From Chitinophaga sp. Cy-1792 (GTDB lineage: Bacteria; Bacteroidota; Bacteroidia; Chitinophagales; Chitinophagaceae), in assembly GCF_011752935.1 (NCBI RefSeq), contig NZ_VWWO01000001.1:868001-932000 (forward strand): a stretch of DNA of 64,000 nt, read 5' to 3'. Below the pieces are notes generated by a model, which made no database searches, was not told the DNA's origin, and worked only from the letters and a program-made list of their open reading frames with translations. Of the stretch, positions 27,009-35,689 are shown in pieces. Numbering within the stretch: the stretch's first letter is position 1; every line of letters starts with the position of its first letter. The position numbers and the translations under genes are program-made.

Positions 27009-28832
27009 ATGAGACCAAGGAATAACCCTAACATGACCTTTAAAGAAAGGCTGGCAGCATTACGTAACCTGCCAGCCTTTTTCAGAATGGTCTGGCAAAC
27101 CAGTAAGCAACTGACGATCGTCAATATACTGCTGCGTGTTATACAATCGGCCATGCCATTATCTCTCCTGTATATCGGCAAACTGATTATTGACCAGGTA
27201 GTTCACCTCAGCAAAGACCCCTCCCACCACGATGCCTCTTTTCTATGGCAGCTGGTAGCCATCGAATTAACACTCGCTGTAATTTCAGATGGCCTCTCCA
27301 GAGTAATTTCCTATACAGACGGACTTCTTGGCGAACTGGTTGCCAACAGCAGCTCCGTTAAAATCATGGAACACGCGGCCACATTAGACCTTGACCAATT
27401 CGAGGACTCTGAGTTTTATGATAAACTGGAGCGGGCACGGCAGCAAACTGCCGGTCGTACTATCCTGCTGTCGCAGGTAATGAGCCAGGCGCAGGATATG
27501 ATCACCGTAGGCTTTCTGGCCGCCGGCCTGATCGTCTTTAACCCATGGCTGATACTTTTATTGCTGGTGGCTGTTATCCCGGCATTCCTCAATGAATCCA
27601 GCTATAACAATAAGTACTACATGCTCACCTGGGGGCAAACCTCCGCCAGGCGTGAGCTGGACTATATCCGTTTTATCGCCGCCAGCGACGATACAGCCAA
27701 GGAAGTCAAGCTGTTCGACCTGTCCGACTTCCTGATCGGGCGCTTTAAAGTCATCTCTGATCAGTTTTACAACGATAAGAAAGTCCTGGAGCGGAAGCAC
27801 GCTTTCTGGGGCACTTTCTTCGCGCTGATAGGCAGTGCGGGCTATTATGCCGCCTATGTGATAATAATCCTCCGTACCATTAACGGCGCGCTGACGATTG
27901 GCGATCTGGCCTTTCTGGCAGGGTCTTTCAGGCAGCTGAGAACAACCTTCCAGGGAATATTGATACGCTTCTCCAGCGTTACACAAGGGGCTGTATACCT
28001 GAAAGATATGTTCGATTTCTTCGAAATAAAATCACGTATGGAGGTGGTAGGTAAGGCGTTGCCTTTTCCACAGCCGATTAAAGAAGGCTTTGTATTTGAG
28101 GATGTTGGTTTTAAATATCAAAATGCGGAAAAATGGGCAATTCGCCATCTTAGCTTTACACTTCGCAGCGGTGAAAAGCTGGCGCTTGTCGGAGAAAATG
28201 GTGCCGGCAAAACCACGCTGGTAAAGCTGCTCAGCAGGCTCTATGATCCGGTGGAAGGTCGTATTTTACTCGATGGTCACGATCTGAGAGATTATGATCC
28301 GGAAGATCTGCGTTTACACGTTGGCGTTATATTCCAGGATTTTCAGCGCTATCAGATGACAGTTTCTCAGAATATTGCGGTGGGTAATATTGGTCATAAA
28401 GATGATCAGCGATTGATCACCGAAGCGGCAGAACAAAGTCTGGCCCTGCCATTGATAGAAAAGATGCCGAATGGTTTCAGTCAGATGCTGGGGCGCCGTT
28501 TCAACAAGGGTATTGAGCTTTCAGGAGGTGAATGGCAAAAAATTGCTCTGGCCAGAGCATATATGAAGGATGCGCAGCTGCTGATACTGGATGAGCCTAC
28601 TTCTGCGCTGGATGCCCGGGCTGAATACAATGTTTTCCTGCATTTCGCAGAACTAACAAAAGGAAAAACTGCGGTGTTGATTTCACACCGGTTCTCCACT
28701 GTTAGAATGGCGGACAGAATTCTGGTGTTGGATAAAGGCCAGATGATAGAACTGGGAAGTCATGAAGAATTACTGAAAGAGAATGGCAGATATGCAGAGC
28801 TGTTTCATTTGCAGGCTGCTGGTTATCAATGA
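27009..28832 (+). CDS. ABC-type exporter, fused permease and ATPase
   Basis: A 607-aa half-transporter. Six predicted TM helices lie within about 25-320, and the nucleotide-binding domain at about 340-600. Walker A is GENGAGKTT, the signature is LSGGEWQKIALARAY, Walker B is LLILDEPTSALDA, and the His-loop is LISHRFST. The two Met options (27009 and 27033) both precede MTFKERLAALRNL. The ABC exporter family moves lipids, peptides or drugs; the permease part (SYNNKYYMLTWGQTSARRELDY) resembles lipid/peptide exporter types but gives no substrate. It lies 17 bp after the aspartyl protease, a possible processing-and-export pair. Confidence 0.92.
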   Translation: MRPRNNPNMTFKERLAALRNLPAFFRMVWQTSKQLTIVNILLRVIQSAMPLSLLYIGKLIIDQVVHLSKDPSHHDASFLWQLVAIELTLAVISDGLSRVISYTDGLLGELVANSSSVKIMEHAATLDLDQFEDSEFYDKLERARQQTAGRTILLSQVMSQAQDMITVGFLAAGLIVFNPWLILLLLVAVIPAFLNESSYNNKYYMLTWGQTSARRELDYIRFIAASDDTAKEVKLFDLSDFLIGRFKVISDQFYNDKKVLERKHAFWGTFFALIGSAGYYAAYVIIILRTINGALTIGDLAFLAGSFRQLRTTFQGILIRFSSVTQGAVYLKDMFDFFEIKSRMEVVGKALPFPQPIKEGFVFEDVGFKYQNAEKWAIRHLSFTLRSGEKLALVGENGAGKTTLVKLLSRLYDPVEGRILLDGHDLRDYDPEDLRLHVGVIFQDFQRYQMTVSQNIAVGNIGHKDDQRLITEAAEQSLALPLIEKMPNGFSQMLGRRFNKGIELSGGEWQKIALARAYMKDAQLLILDEPTSALDARAEYNVFLHFAELTKGKTAVLISHRFSTVRMADRILVLDKGQMIELGSHEELLKENGRYAELFHLQAAGYQ

Positions 28833-28840
28833 TAGTAAGG

Positions 28841-28871
28841 AGGAGCACCTTCGGGGAAGAAGAGTGCTCCT
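28841..28871 (+). terminator. Hairpin after the ABC exporter gene
   Basis: AGGAGCAC (28841-28848) pairs with GTGCTCCT (28864-28871). It is positioned as a terminator but lacks a T-run, so termination may be weak or Rho-assisted. Confidence 0.5.
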
Positions 28872-29517
28872 AATCTCACTGAGTACACAGACTTAGGCCT
28901 GTGCAGGCGTCGTCCCACGCTTGCCATGGGGACAACAAAAAACGTTTACAGCAGCGTTTATGCGATGCTGTTATATGTTGGATTATATATGTCTTGTTGA
29001 AAGCAATATTCGACGATATGGTCCGTTTTCAATAAGATTTACCAGTTAACCGGGTGCAACTTATATGATAAAGATAGTAAATCCCGCCATATACAGCACC
29101 TGATTTTAACAACTATTCTTTATTCAATACAAATATCATACTGCTTTTTAAACGCAGTATCAGTTAAAAGGCTTTCAAAACCTACTTTTAGTATTTACCA
29201 GCAACCAATTTCCGTATTCTGTTTTCTTAATGTTCTTTGGTCTTATTCTTATCTTCCTATAAAACAGAATCCGCCGCAAAGATGAACAATTTGATCGTTA
29301 AAACCGATGAAGGATTAAATTATCTCCTAAATTTTTTTAATGCTAACTACACCGGGTATACGATATAATGGAGACTATGAAGAGATTTTAATTGTAACAA
29401 ATTGGTTTCTAAATATTTAAAATTACTTGATAATCTTACTGAAAATATCTGTTTACCTGATTTATAATAAAGAGATAGATTTTTCTAATTTGGTATTATA
29501 ATTAACACTACCCCATA
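28872..29517. other. 646-bp AT-rich intergenic region without a recognisable gene
   Basis: This is one of the longer non-coding stretches in the window, and AT-rich. I see a perfect 7-bp inverted repeat ATACTGC/GCAGTAT at 29138-29144 and 29154-29160. A near -7 element TAATTTG at about 29489 lacks a base of the TAnnTTTG consensus. No tRNA, riboswitch or open frame over 60 codons was seen. Confidence 0.4.
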
Positions 29518-30966
29518 ATGAGACGCGCACTTATCAACTTGGGCATTTTATTATTAGCCCTTCCCACATTTTGTTTTGCACAGACAAAAAATTCAGATAG
29601 TGTTCAGGAAAAGATACAGCAGGTCGAAAATGGCCTCTGTGGCTGGGTGCATACCGATAATGCAGCAGGCTGGACTATTGCTGAACGCCTGGCTTATCAC
29701 CATGTTCCCGGTGTATCCATTGCCGTTATTCACAATTATAAAGTGGAATGGGCCAAAGGTTATGGCTATGCAGATGCAGAAAGCCATACGCCCGTAACCG
29801 TTAATACGCTGTTCCAGGCGGCCTCTATGAGTAAGTCGCTGAATGCAGTAGCGATCGTGAAACTGGCACAGGACAAGAAACTCGATCTTAATACAGATAT
29901 CAACAATTACCTGAAAACCTGGAAATTCCCCTATGATACTGTATCTCACAATAAGAAAATAACTATCGCCAACCTCCTGACACATACGGCAGGACTCAAT
30001 GTACACGGCTTCGACGGCTACGCTGTCGGAGATTCTATTCCAACTATCACACAGATACTGGACGGTAAAAGACCTGCCAACTCCCCTGCTGTCAGGTCGC
30101 AGTTTGAGCCAGGTGTAAAAATGGAGTATTCCGGTGGTGGTACTACTATTTCTCAGGTAATCCTGGCAGACGTAACAGGATTGCCTTATGATAAATTTAT
30201 GAATGAAAAGATTTTGAAGCCACTTGGTATGACCAGCAGCTCTTTTACGCAACCGCCACCCAAAGAAAAACAGGCACTGCTAGCCACAGGATATAGCTTT
30301 ACAGGTACACCCGTTGCCGGAAAATACCACATATACCCTGAAGAAGCAGCAGCAGGACTCTGGACAACTCCTTCGGATTACAGTAAGTACGTTATTGAAA
30401 CCCAGTTGGCATACATTGGAAAATCCAACCGGATACTAACGGAAGAGTATACACGAAAAAGATTAACGCCGGTGCTAAATAGCGGCACTGCAATGGGAAG
30501 TTTTATCGGTGAGATTGGTGGTAACCACTACTTCATGCACAGTGGCGGTGATGAAGGATTTACCTGTGTTCACTATGGTTGCCTTGAAAATGGAGATGGT
30601 GTGGTAGTAATGAGCAATGGCAATGATGATATGCTGTTGATGGAAATCGTAAACAGCGTAGCTAAGGCATATGGCTGGAAAGATTTTTACAAACCGATGG
30701 AAAAACACCTGCTTAATATCAATGAAGTCCCTGCAAGTACTTATGTAGGCAAGTATTTGTTTAATGGAGATACTGCTGTGGTGAATCTGGATAAAGGAAA
30801 ATTGTCCATTAATTACAGTGGAATTAATTGGGAGATGAATTTTACAAGTCCGGAGGAGTTTTTTATATACCAGATGGGTATGATGTTCCAGTTTAAAAAA
30901 GATGAAAAAGGTACTGTGACTGGATTTAATGTTGGAGGTAAAGGATTTGCGAAGAAAATTGATTAA
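29518..30966 (+). CDS. Exported serine hydrolase, class C beta-lactamase/DD-peptidase fold
   Basis: A 482-aa protein with signal peptide MRRALINLGILLLALPTFCFAQ. The nucleophile motif is SMSK (Ser103-Lys106), the second is YSGGG (Tyr region, about 203), and the HSGGDEGF motif around 340 replaces KTG, as in the penicillin-recognising esterases. A C-terminal beta domain (about 395-482) follows, seen in many Bacteroidota family members. The family hydrolyses beta-lactams, esters or D-amino-acid peptides; the actual substrate is unclear. It heads a run of four same-strand genes with gaps of 9, 45 and 12 bp. Confidence 0.9.
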   Translation: MRRALINLGILLLALPTFCFAQTKNSDSVQEKIQQVENGLCGWVHTDNAAGWTIAERLAYHHVPGVSIAVIHNYKVEWAKGYGYADAESHTPVTVNTLFQAASMSKSLNAVAIVKLAQDKKLDLNTDINNYLKTWKFPYDTVSHNKKITIANLLTHTAGLNVHGFDGYAVGDSIPTITQILDGKRPANSPAVRSQFEPGVKMEYSGGGTTISQVILADVTGLPYDKFMNEKILKPLGMTSSSFTQPPPKEKQALLATGYSFTGTPVAGKYHIYPEEAAAGLWTTPSDYSKYVIETQLAYIGKSNRILTEEYTRKRLTPVLNSGTAMGSFIGEIGGNHYFMHSGGDEGFTCVHYGCLENGDGVVVMSNGNDDMLLMEIVNSVAKAYGWKDFYKPMEKHLLNINEVPASTYVGKYLFNGDTAVVNLDKGKLSINYSGINWEMNFTSPEEFFIYQMGMMFQFKKDEKGTVTGFNVGGKGFAKKID

Positions 30967-30975
30967 TTAGCACAC

Positions 30976-31782
30976 ATGAAAGTGGCTGCTGTACTGTTAT
31001 TTGCTATTTTATTTTTTGCGTGTAAGCATAAAAACAGTCCGGATGCTACTATTCGGGCTGTTGATACATCTTTGCATGCTACAGCAGATACTGATGAAGG
31101 GATGACTGATTATCACATGGTTAAGTCCGATCTGGACAGTATGTTTAATCTGTATAGCGATTCATCAAAGTTTGACAAAGATGAAATGTGGTATTCCATG
31201 CATATTGGTCATTTGTTTGGTAATTCAAAAAAATATGCGGCCATGCACTATTTTATGAATGATTCTGTGTCAGAAGTGCTTATCCTAAAGCAATCCGGCG
31301 AACGATGGGATACGATTTTTACATTACATAGGCAGGAGTCGGGCCCCAATTTTTACAGTATCTTCGATTTTTATACCTTCAGTGATTTCAATGGTGATGG
31401 TATCCCTGATTTTAAACTCGTAAAACACTATTGGGATATCCATCCGGGAGAGCTTTCCGATCTTTGGTTATTTAAAAATGACAGTTTTATTCCCGTAAAA
31501 AACTTTGATGAAATTATCTCGGCGGAGTATGATAAAAAAACGAAACAGATTTATTCCTATAGAAGCGATGGTTGTGCAGATATGGCCATGCGGTTTGGTG
31601 TATATAAACTTGTAAGCGATTCAATAGTGCAGGTAGAAATTGTCCATTGCGCCTGCTGTGAAGGTGATAGTTGCCAGATTACCATTGATGATAGAAAGAG
31701 CTATTGGGTGCCTATGAGCAAAGCTTACCTTCATGTTCCCCGATTTTTTTCAGAAGATGTGAAGCAGAAATGTAGCATGTAA
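30976..31782 (+). CDS. Putative lipoprotein with a calcium-loop-like motif
   Basis: A 268-aa protein with a lipoprotein signal (MKVAAVLLFAILFFAC, Cys16 as lipobox Cys). An FNGDGIPDFKL stretch around residue 140 resembles an EF-hand/VCBS-like calcium loop. A CACCEGDSC cluster near residue 230 is rare in exported proteins and may form disulphides. No family is recognised. It sits 9 bp after the serine hydrolase gene. Confidence 0.68.
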   Translation: MKVAAVLLFAILFFACKHKNSPDATIRAVDTSLHATADTDEGMTDYHMVKSDLDSMFNLYSDSSKFDKDEMWYSMHIGHLFGNSKKYAAMHYFMNDSVSEVLILKQSGERWDTIFTLHRQESGPNFYSIFDFYTFSDFNGDGIPDFKLVKHYWDIHPGELSDLWLFKNDSFIPVKNFDEIISAEYDKKTKQIYSYRSDGCADMAMRFGVYKLVSDSIVQVEIVHCACCEGDSCQITIDDRKSYWVPMSKAYLHVPRFFSEDVKQKCSM

Positions 31783-31827
31783 ATGATCAGATAATATTCT
31801 TAATTGTAGTATAAATCCTGTACTGAA

Positions 31828-32418
31828 ATGAAAGTAATTATCACGTGCCTGCTCATGGTGCTGACCATGCAGGTTGTAGCGCAGCAACAGAAAGTCTATT
31901 TCCCTGCCTGGACTTTTCAACAAAAAAACACCACTATTTATGGCTTGTCTGTAGGTCTCTGGAATTTTACTGATGGTCCCAAACATACCTACACCAATGG
32001 ATTGCGGCTATCGATTATTGGAGAAGGTATACTGGTGGCATTCGTTCCTTCCGATCCGACCGTTGATAGCGACAGTGCATTAGCAGAAGTAAAGAAAGAA
32101 TCTCCCACAGAGATTATTAACGGCATAAACATTTCCGGAACCGGTATCGGGGGTGCTTATGTTGTAAATGGTATTTCTCTTGGATTTATCGGGCATCTTA
32201 CCAATAGAACCAATGGTATTTCCATTGCGACATTTAACTACACCCAGGCGCATAATGGTATACAGTTTGCGTTGGCCTACAATCTATGCTACCAGATGAG
32301 AGGCTTGCAGATTGGTGCTGTGAACAAAAGCAAGAAAACAAGGGGAATTCAAATCGGACTTTGGAATTGTAATGAACGCAGGAAGTTGCCATTGATTAAC
32401 TGGAATTTCAGGGCGTAG
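31828..32418 (+). CDS. Exported glycine-patterned repeat protein (LA_2272-like surface repeats)
   Basis: A 196-aa protein with signal peptide MKVIITCLLMVLTMQVVAQ. From about residue 95 there are short repeats with the pattern N-G-I-x-I/G-x(6-9)-N (NGISIATFN, NGIQFALAYN, RGLQIGAVNKSK, RGIQIGLWN). This pattern recalls the LA_2272 surface-repeat type, which may form a beta-solenoid or short barrel. The function is unknown. Confidence 0.68.
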   Translation: MKVIITCLLMVLTMQVVAQQQKVYFPAWTFQQKNTTIYGLSVGLWNFTDGPKHTYTNGLRLSIIGEGILVAFVPSDPTVDSDSALAEVKKESPTEIINGINISGTGIGGAYVVNGISLGFIGHLTNRTNGISIATFNYTQAHNGIQFALAYNLCYQMRGLQIGAVNKSKKTRGIQIGLWNCNERRKLPLINWNFRA

Positions 32419-32430
32419 ATCTTTTATGAT

Positions 32431-32958
32431 ATGACTTATTATGTTCTTTTTACAAGAGTAGAATATATTATCACCAGGCTGACTAAAATGCTGAGAGTGT
32501 TTGCGATAGTTGAAGTGCTGGTCATTATTGTCTTACTGTTTATTCCTTTCCTGAGAGTTTATGCAGTTATTCCTGGTGGACTATTATTAATCATTCCTAT
32601 AATTGGCGCTTTTATAAAGAGTTATAAAGAGGCTGGACAATGTCTGTTAACAGATGATGATATTACGATAACTACGCTTGAAGGAACTTGTAAATACCAA
32701 CTGACAGCAATTGATAACATCCTGTTTTTTTACGGGAGTTATTATGGCCAAAACTATGCGCGAAGTGTAAGCGAAGGCGTAGATAACTATATCTCATTTT
32801 CACACCATGGAGAAAGGGTTAAAGCCACATTGTTGCTATTGCCGGAGCATATTCCGGCAATGAATCGGCTTTTCGCCTTGTGGCAGCAGAAAGAGATAGA
32901 TTATATGCTTAAAACCATTGATGATGGCTCGGGGAAGAGTAGGTATCTGACTAAATAA
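32431..32958 (+). CDS. Two-helix membrane protein, hypothetical
   Basis: A 175-aa protein with two adjacent TM helices at about residues 22-62 (VFAIVEVLVIIVLLFIPFL and VIPGGLLLIIPIIGAF), then a cytoplasmic beta-rich domain. This topology resembles YcxB-like proteins of unknown function. It is the last of the four-gene run and has no catalytic motif. Confidence 0.55.
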   Translation: MTYYVLFTRVEYIITRLTKMLRVFAIVEVLVIIVLLFIPFLRVYAVIPGGLLLIIPIIGAFIKSYKEAGQCLLTDDDITITTLEGTCKYQLTAIDNILFFYGSYYGQNYARSVSEGVDNYISFSHHGERVKATLLLLPEHIPAMNRLFALWQQKEIDYMLKTIDDGSGKSRYLTK

Positions 32959-32971
32959 GCATTAAAAAAAA

Positions 32972-33421
32972 CTATTCAACAGAAGACCTATGAATGATTT
33001 TGGTTTCATAGGTTCCATCCTCATGAAATATCATGTATTGAATTGGCAAATCCATTACTTCCACGCCAATGTCGAATGGAATCCTATTAGTGTAAGCGCA
33101 ATCATTAAAGTCGAAAGGGTTATCCTCTAGTTCATTAGCTACCTCCCGGAATTTACTACCCATAATTCCCCAGGCGCATGCTGGTAACTCTATCCAGTTG
33201 GGCTTTATGCTATCCTCTGTAATATAATCAGAAACCTTCAGGACATAATTTCCCAGTTTACACAATTGCCCGTCTGTTAGTGCTTTGAGCTTATAAAATT
33301 CCTGTACAAACTGATCTATATCCTTTTTATTTCCACGGAATCTGACTTTATCTTCCATATGAACTACTTCAATTGTCGAAGGAATAATTATTTCGAGGTC
33401 AAATTTATCTGCATTAGCCAT
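32972..33421 (-). CDS. Hypothetical 149-aa cytoplasmic protein
   Basis: There is no signal peptide or TM helix. The composition is acidic (HMEDKVRFRGNKKDIDQF, ANELEDNPFDFNDCAY). No known domain was recognised. The stop is next to that of the convergent 32431-32958 gene (13-bp gap). Confidence 0.55.
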   Translation of the reverse strand: MANADKFDLEIIIPSTIEVVHMEDKVRFRGNKKDIDQFVQEFYKLKALTDGQLCKLGNYVLKVSDYITEDSIKPNWIELPACAWGIMGSKFREVANELEDNPFDFNDCAYTNRIPFDIGVEVMDLPIQYMIFHEDGTYETKIIHRSSVE

Positions 33422-33484
33422 AGTTATAGTTCTTAATAAGGCAAGTATCTAGGGTTTATCAGGAAGTGAATTTGCAAAATAAAA

Positions 33485-33508
33485 AAGGCCTGCATTTCTG
33501 CAAGCCTT
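33485..33508 (-). terminator. Terminator of tRNA-Asn copy 1
   Basis: A 10-bp stem (33485-33494 with 33499-33508, one G-U pair) with a 4-nt loop, followed on the minus strand by a T6 run. It is nearly identical to the terminator of copy 3 at 35432. Confidence 0.85.
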
Positions 33509-33519
33509 CCGATTTTTTG

Positions 33520-33593
33520 CTCCCCCTGCTGGACTTGAACCAGCGACCCTCTGATTAACAGTCAGATGCTCTAACCAACTGAGCTAAGGAGGA
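33520..33593 (-). tRNA. tRNA-Asn (GTT), copy 1
   Basis: A 74-nt cloverleaf on the minus strand: acceptor stem TCCTCCT/AGGGGGA with one T-G pair, D arm GCTCAGTTGGTTAGAGC, anticodon loop CTGTTAA (anticodon GTT), T arm GGTTCAAGTCC and discriminator G. The 3' CCA is not encoded. Its own promoter is at 33649-33678. Confidence 0.97.
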
Positions 33594-33648
33594 GTATAAC
33601 TGCTTTATTCTTTTGGAAATCCGGTTGTTAGGCCGGCTCTCCGGGTCG

Positions 33649-33678
33649 CAAATGTAATAAACGTATTAAAATTTCAAA
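33649..33678 (-). promoter_or_regulatory. Promoter of tRNA-Asn copy 1
   Basis: On the minus strand TTTG-N18-TACATTTG, a perfect fit to the Bacteroidota sigma-A consensus. The -7 element is at 33649-33656, 56 bp before the tRNA 5' end. Confidence 0.85.
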
Positions 33679-33735
33679 GATTTTTTTTCTAAAGAAAGAA
33701 AATTAATCATCAGTTTACTGGGGTGCTGCAACGTT

Positions 33736-34209
33736 TTAATGCCCTATACTTATTACCCTGGTGGCTTTCCACTGGTTATCCCTGAATTGCCAGATTTGTA
33801 CAAACTTCATTACCGCTTCTTCTGTCTTACCGTTTTCTATGTGCGTAAAGCGATGCAGGCCTGTTTCTATGGCGCCAAATCCGGGAACTGGATATACTTC
33901 CAGTGAGCCAGGAACTAACGTTCTTTTTAGACCGCTTTCACGATTCCGCTGAAACATCGCCTCAAAATTGCGGATAGTCGTGTTATAATCAGATACGCCC
34001 CCGCCATCATTGTAGAATTCCACATTCTCCGCAAATACGGTTCTCAGTAGACTTATATCCTGGTTGTTGAACGCATTGAACATAACACTGTCCATATGTG
34101 CAATGGTATTGTATAATGCGGGATCTTTCGGCTTGTAATCGCTGTTTTGAGCCATCAGGTTGATGGATATGCCAAGGCATAGTAATAATAAAGCAAATGG
34201 AGATTTCAT
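33736..34209 (-). CDS. Exported NTF2-like (DUF4440/SnoaL-type) protein
   Basis: A 157-aa protein with signal peptide MKSPFALLLLCLGISINLMAQ. An NTF2-like cone fold is suggested by FNAFNNQDISLLRTVFAENVEFYNDGGG and the closing VQIWQFRDNQWKATRVIS strand. Exported members of this superfamily often bind small molecules without being enzymes. It lies alone between two tRNA-Asn copies. Confidence 0.78.
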   Translation of the reverse strand: MKSPFALLLLCLGISINLMAQNSDYKPKDPALYNTIAHMDSVMFNAFNNQDISLLRTVFAENVEFYNDGGGVSDYNTTIRNFEAMFQRNRESGLKRTLVPGSLEVYPVPGFGAIETGLHRFTHIENGKTEEAVMKFVQIWQFRDNQWKATRVISIGH

Positions 34210-34288
34210 ATTATCGGCTTTAAAGTGAAAGTAGTAATAGAGATAGATGGCACGTCACGGAGTCAGATGGCCAATGCTGTAAAAAGAA

Positions 34289-34320
34289 AAAGGTTATAAG
34301 TCTTACAACCTATAACCTTT
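34289..34320 (-). terminator. Terminator of tRNA-Asn copy 2
   Basis: A 10-bp stem AAAGGTTATA/TATAACCTTT (34289-34298 with 34311-34320) followed by a T-rich stretch on the minus strand. Its sequence is unrelated to the terminators of copies 1 and 3. Confidence 0.75.
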
Positions 34321-34321
34321 G

Positions 34322-34395
34322 CTCCCCCTGCTGGACTTGAACCAGCGACCCTCTGATTAACAGTCAGATGCTCTAACCAACTGAGCTAAGGAGGA
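34322..34395 (-). tRNA. tRNA-Asn (GTT), copy 2
   Basis: Identical in sequence to copy 1 over 74 nt, with anticodon GTT and no encoded CCA. The leader also matches copy 1 closely, but the terminator differs. Confidence 0.97.
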
Positions 34396-34450
34396 GTATA
34401 ACTGCTTTATTCTCCTGGAAATCTGGTTATTAGACCAGCTTTCCGGGTCG

Positions 34451-34480
34451 CAAATGTAGTAAATTATCACGCAAATCAAA
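34451..34480 (-). promoter_or_regulatory. Promoter of tRNA-Asn copy 2
   Basis: TTTG-N18-TACATTTG on the minus strand, with the same spacing and -7 element as copy 1 (-7 at 34451-34458, 56 bp before the tRNA). Confidence 0.85.
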
Positions 34481-34524
34481 ACGAAATTTGTGTGATATAA
34501 AAAATATCTATAACTATAAGAGAA

Positions 34525-35145
34525 TTAGCCACCTATGTTTATTTGTTGTTTCTTCCAGTCACTCAGCAACTGATTCGCCATTTTTACATATAATCTCCTG
34601 GAGCTAAGAACTGTATGCAGCTTCATATGAGCAGACCAGTATGGCTGATCAATGTTATCATCGTCCAACAGATCCAACGTTGAAATCATATCTATATTTT
34701 CATATTTCGTAGCAGTTCCGGTTTCCTGAGCGAAAGGGCCGGCAACGTTTGGTACATATTTTTTGCGGCTATACCACGAGGTGGTAGGGGAAAAGGAAGA
34801 AGTTCGATCTGTTGTCCCCTGCGGAGTAACCAACAATATAGCATCATGTGGATATAAACGGGCAATATGACGAATGGTATCGGGTGTAACATTCCATGTT
34901 TCTCCCATGTAAATGAAAACCGTTGACGCCTGCTTTTTTCCTAACTTCTGATCCAGCGCATATTTGAGGTCCTGTACGACTTTCCTGCCCGACATATGAC
35001 CGGAGGAGATGATCAATAACTTAGTGATTTGCCGGGGAACAGTGTTGTTTGTCCAAGACTCCCAGGAGCAGGAGTTGCGCTTTATTTGTGCCTGTGCGGC
35101 GGTTACTCCTGCCGCTAAGAGTACTGACAATATTAAGTATTTCAT
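34525..35145 (-). CDS. Exported hypothetical protein
   Basis: A 206-aa protein with signal peptide MKYLILSVLLAAGVTAAQAQ. The mature protein has an alternating alpha/beta pattern (ITKLLIISSGHMSG, ASTVFIYMGETW, DAILLVTPQG) that recalls a Rossmann-like or flavodoxin-like fold. No motif fixes a function. It lies alone between tRNA copies 2 and 3. Confidence 0.65.
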   Translation of the reverse strand: MKYLILSVLLAAGVTAAQAQIKRNSCSWESWTNNTVPRQITKLLIISSGHMSGRKVVQDLKYALDQKLGKKQASTVFIYMGETWNVTPDTIRHIARLYPHDAILLVTPQGTTDRTSSFSPTTSWYSRKKYVPNVAGPFAQETGTATKYENIDMISTLDLLDDDNIDQPYWSAHMKLHTVLSSRRLYVKMANQLLSDWKKQQINIGG

Positions 35146-35431
35146 GATATTGGAATAAGTACGTGTATATAAAATATGCTACGTGTAGGCGATAACGTTA
35201 TTTGTTGTTTTTTAAAACTATTATTTTGTCATAGACATTTTCTTCCGGTGCGTCCAAGATAGGAAAATCAGTTGCGGGTGAATAAGCTAAATTGACCGGA
35301 GATTGCTGGCGTATTGAGGTGTCAGCCACGGTGGCGCTTTGGTCGAAAGCAGGTTTGAAATATTATTTGGAAAGGCAGGGATGGAATTTGTCTTGTGTTT
35401 ATTTTTCAATGTGAACTAACATAAAACAAAA
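35146..35431. other. Intergenic region upstream of the exported hypothetical gene
   Basis: About 290 bp. It should hold the promoter of the 34525-35145 gene, but no consensus element was seen. No further RNA or coding feature is visible. Confidence 0.4.
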
Positions 35432-35455
35432 AAGGCCTGCATTACTGCAAGCCTT
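35432..35455 (-). terminator. Terminator of tRNA-Asn copy 3
   Basis: A 10-bp stem (35432-35441 with 35446-35455) with the same stem sequence as the terminator of copy 1, followed on the minus strand by a T-run. Confidence 0.85.
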
Positions 35456-35465
35456 TCGTTTTTCG

Positions 35466-35539
35466 CTCCCCCTGCTGGACTTGAACCAGCGACCCTCTGA
35501 TTAACAGTCAGATGCTCTAACCAACTGAGCTAAGGAGGA
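35466..35539 (-). tRNA. tRNA-Asn (GTT), copy 3
   Basis: 74 nt, identical to copies 1 and 2. The leader is unrelated to theirs, while the terminator matches that of copy 1. Confidence 0.97.
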
Positions 35540-35572
35540 ATTTTCCCGTACCGTTTGTGCGATTTGGGATTG

Positions 35573-35602
35573 CAAAAATAGGCAAATTTTTATTTCTGCA
35601 AA
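35573..35602 (-). promoter_or_regulatory. Promoter of tRNA-Asn copy 3
   Basis: TTTG-N18-TATTTTTG on the minus strand, with -7 at 35573-35580, 34 bp before the tRNA. It has the same 18-bp spacing as the other two, although the intervening sequence differs. Confidence 0.82.
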
Positions 35603-35689
35603 ATCTTAATACAGATTTTTTTAAATTTTTTCGGAAGATCTTCTTAAATCCCCTGTGGTAAAGGGTTTTGAGACAATATATTTTTTAGA

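Noticed and set aside
33520..35539. Integrated element flanked by tRNA-Asn copies
   Set aside because: No integrase, excisionase or phage gene lies between the copies. Each tRNA has its own full promoter and terminator, and the interleaved genes are ordinary exported proteins.
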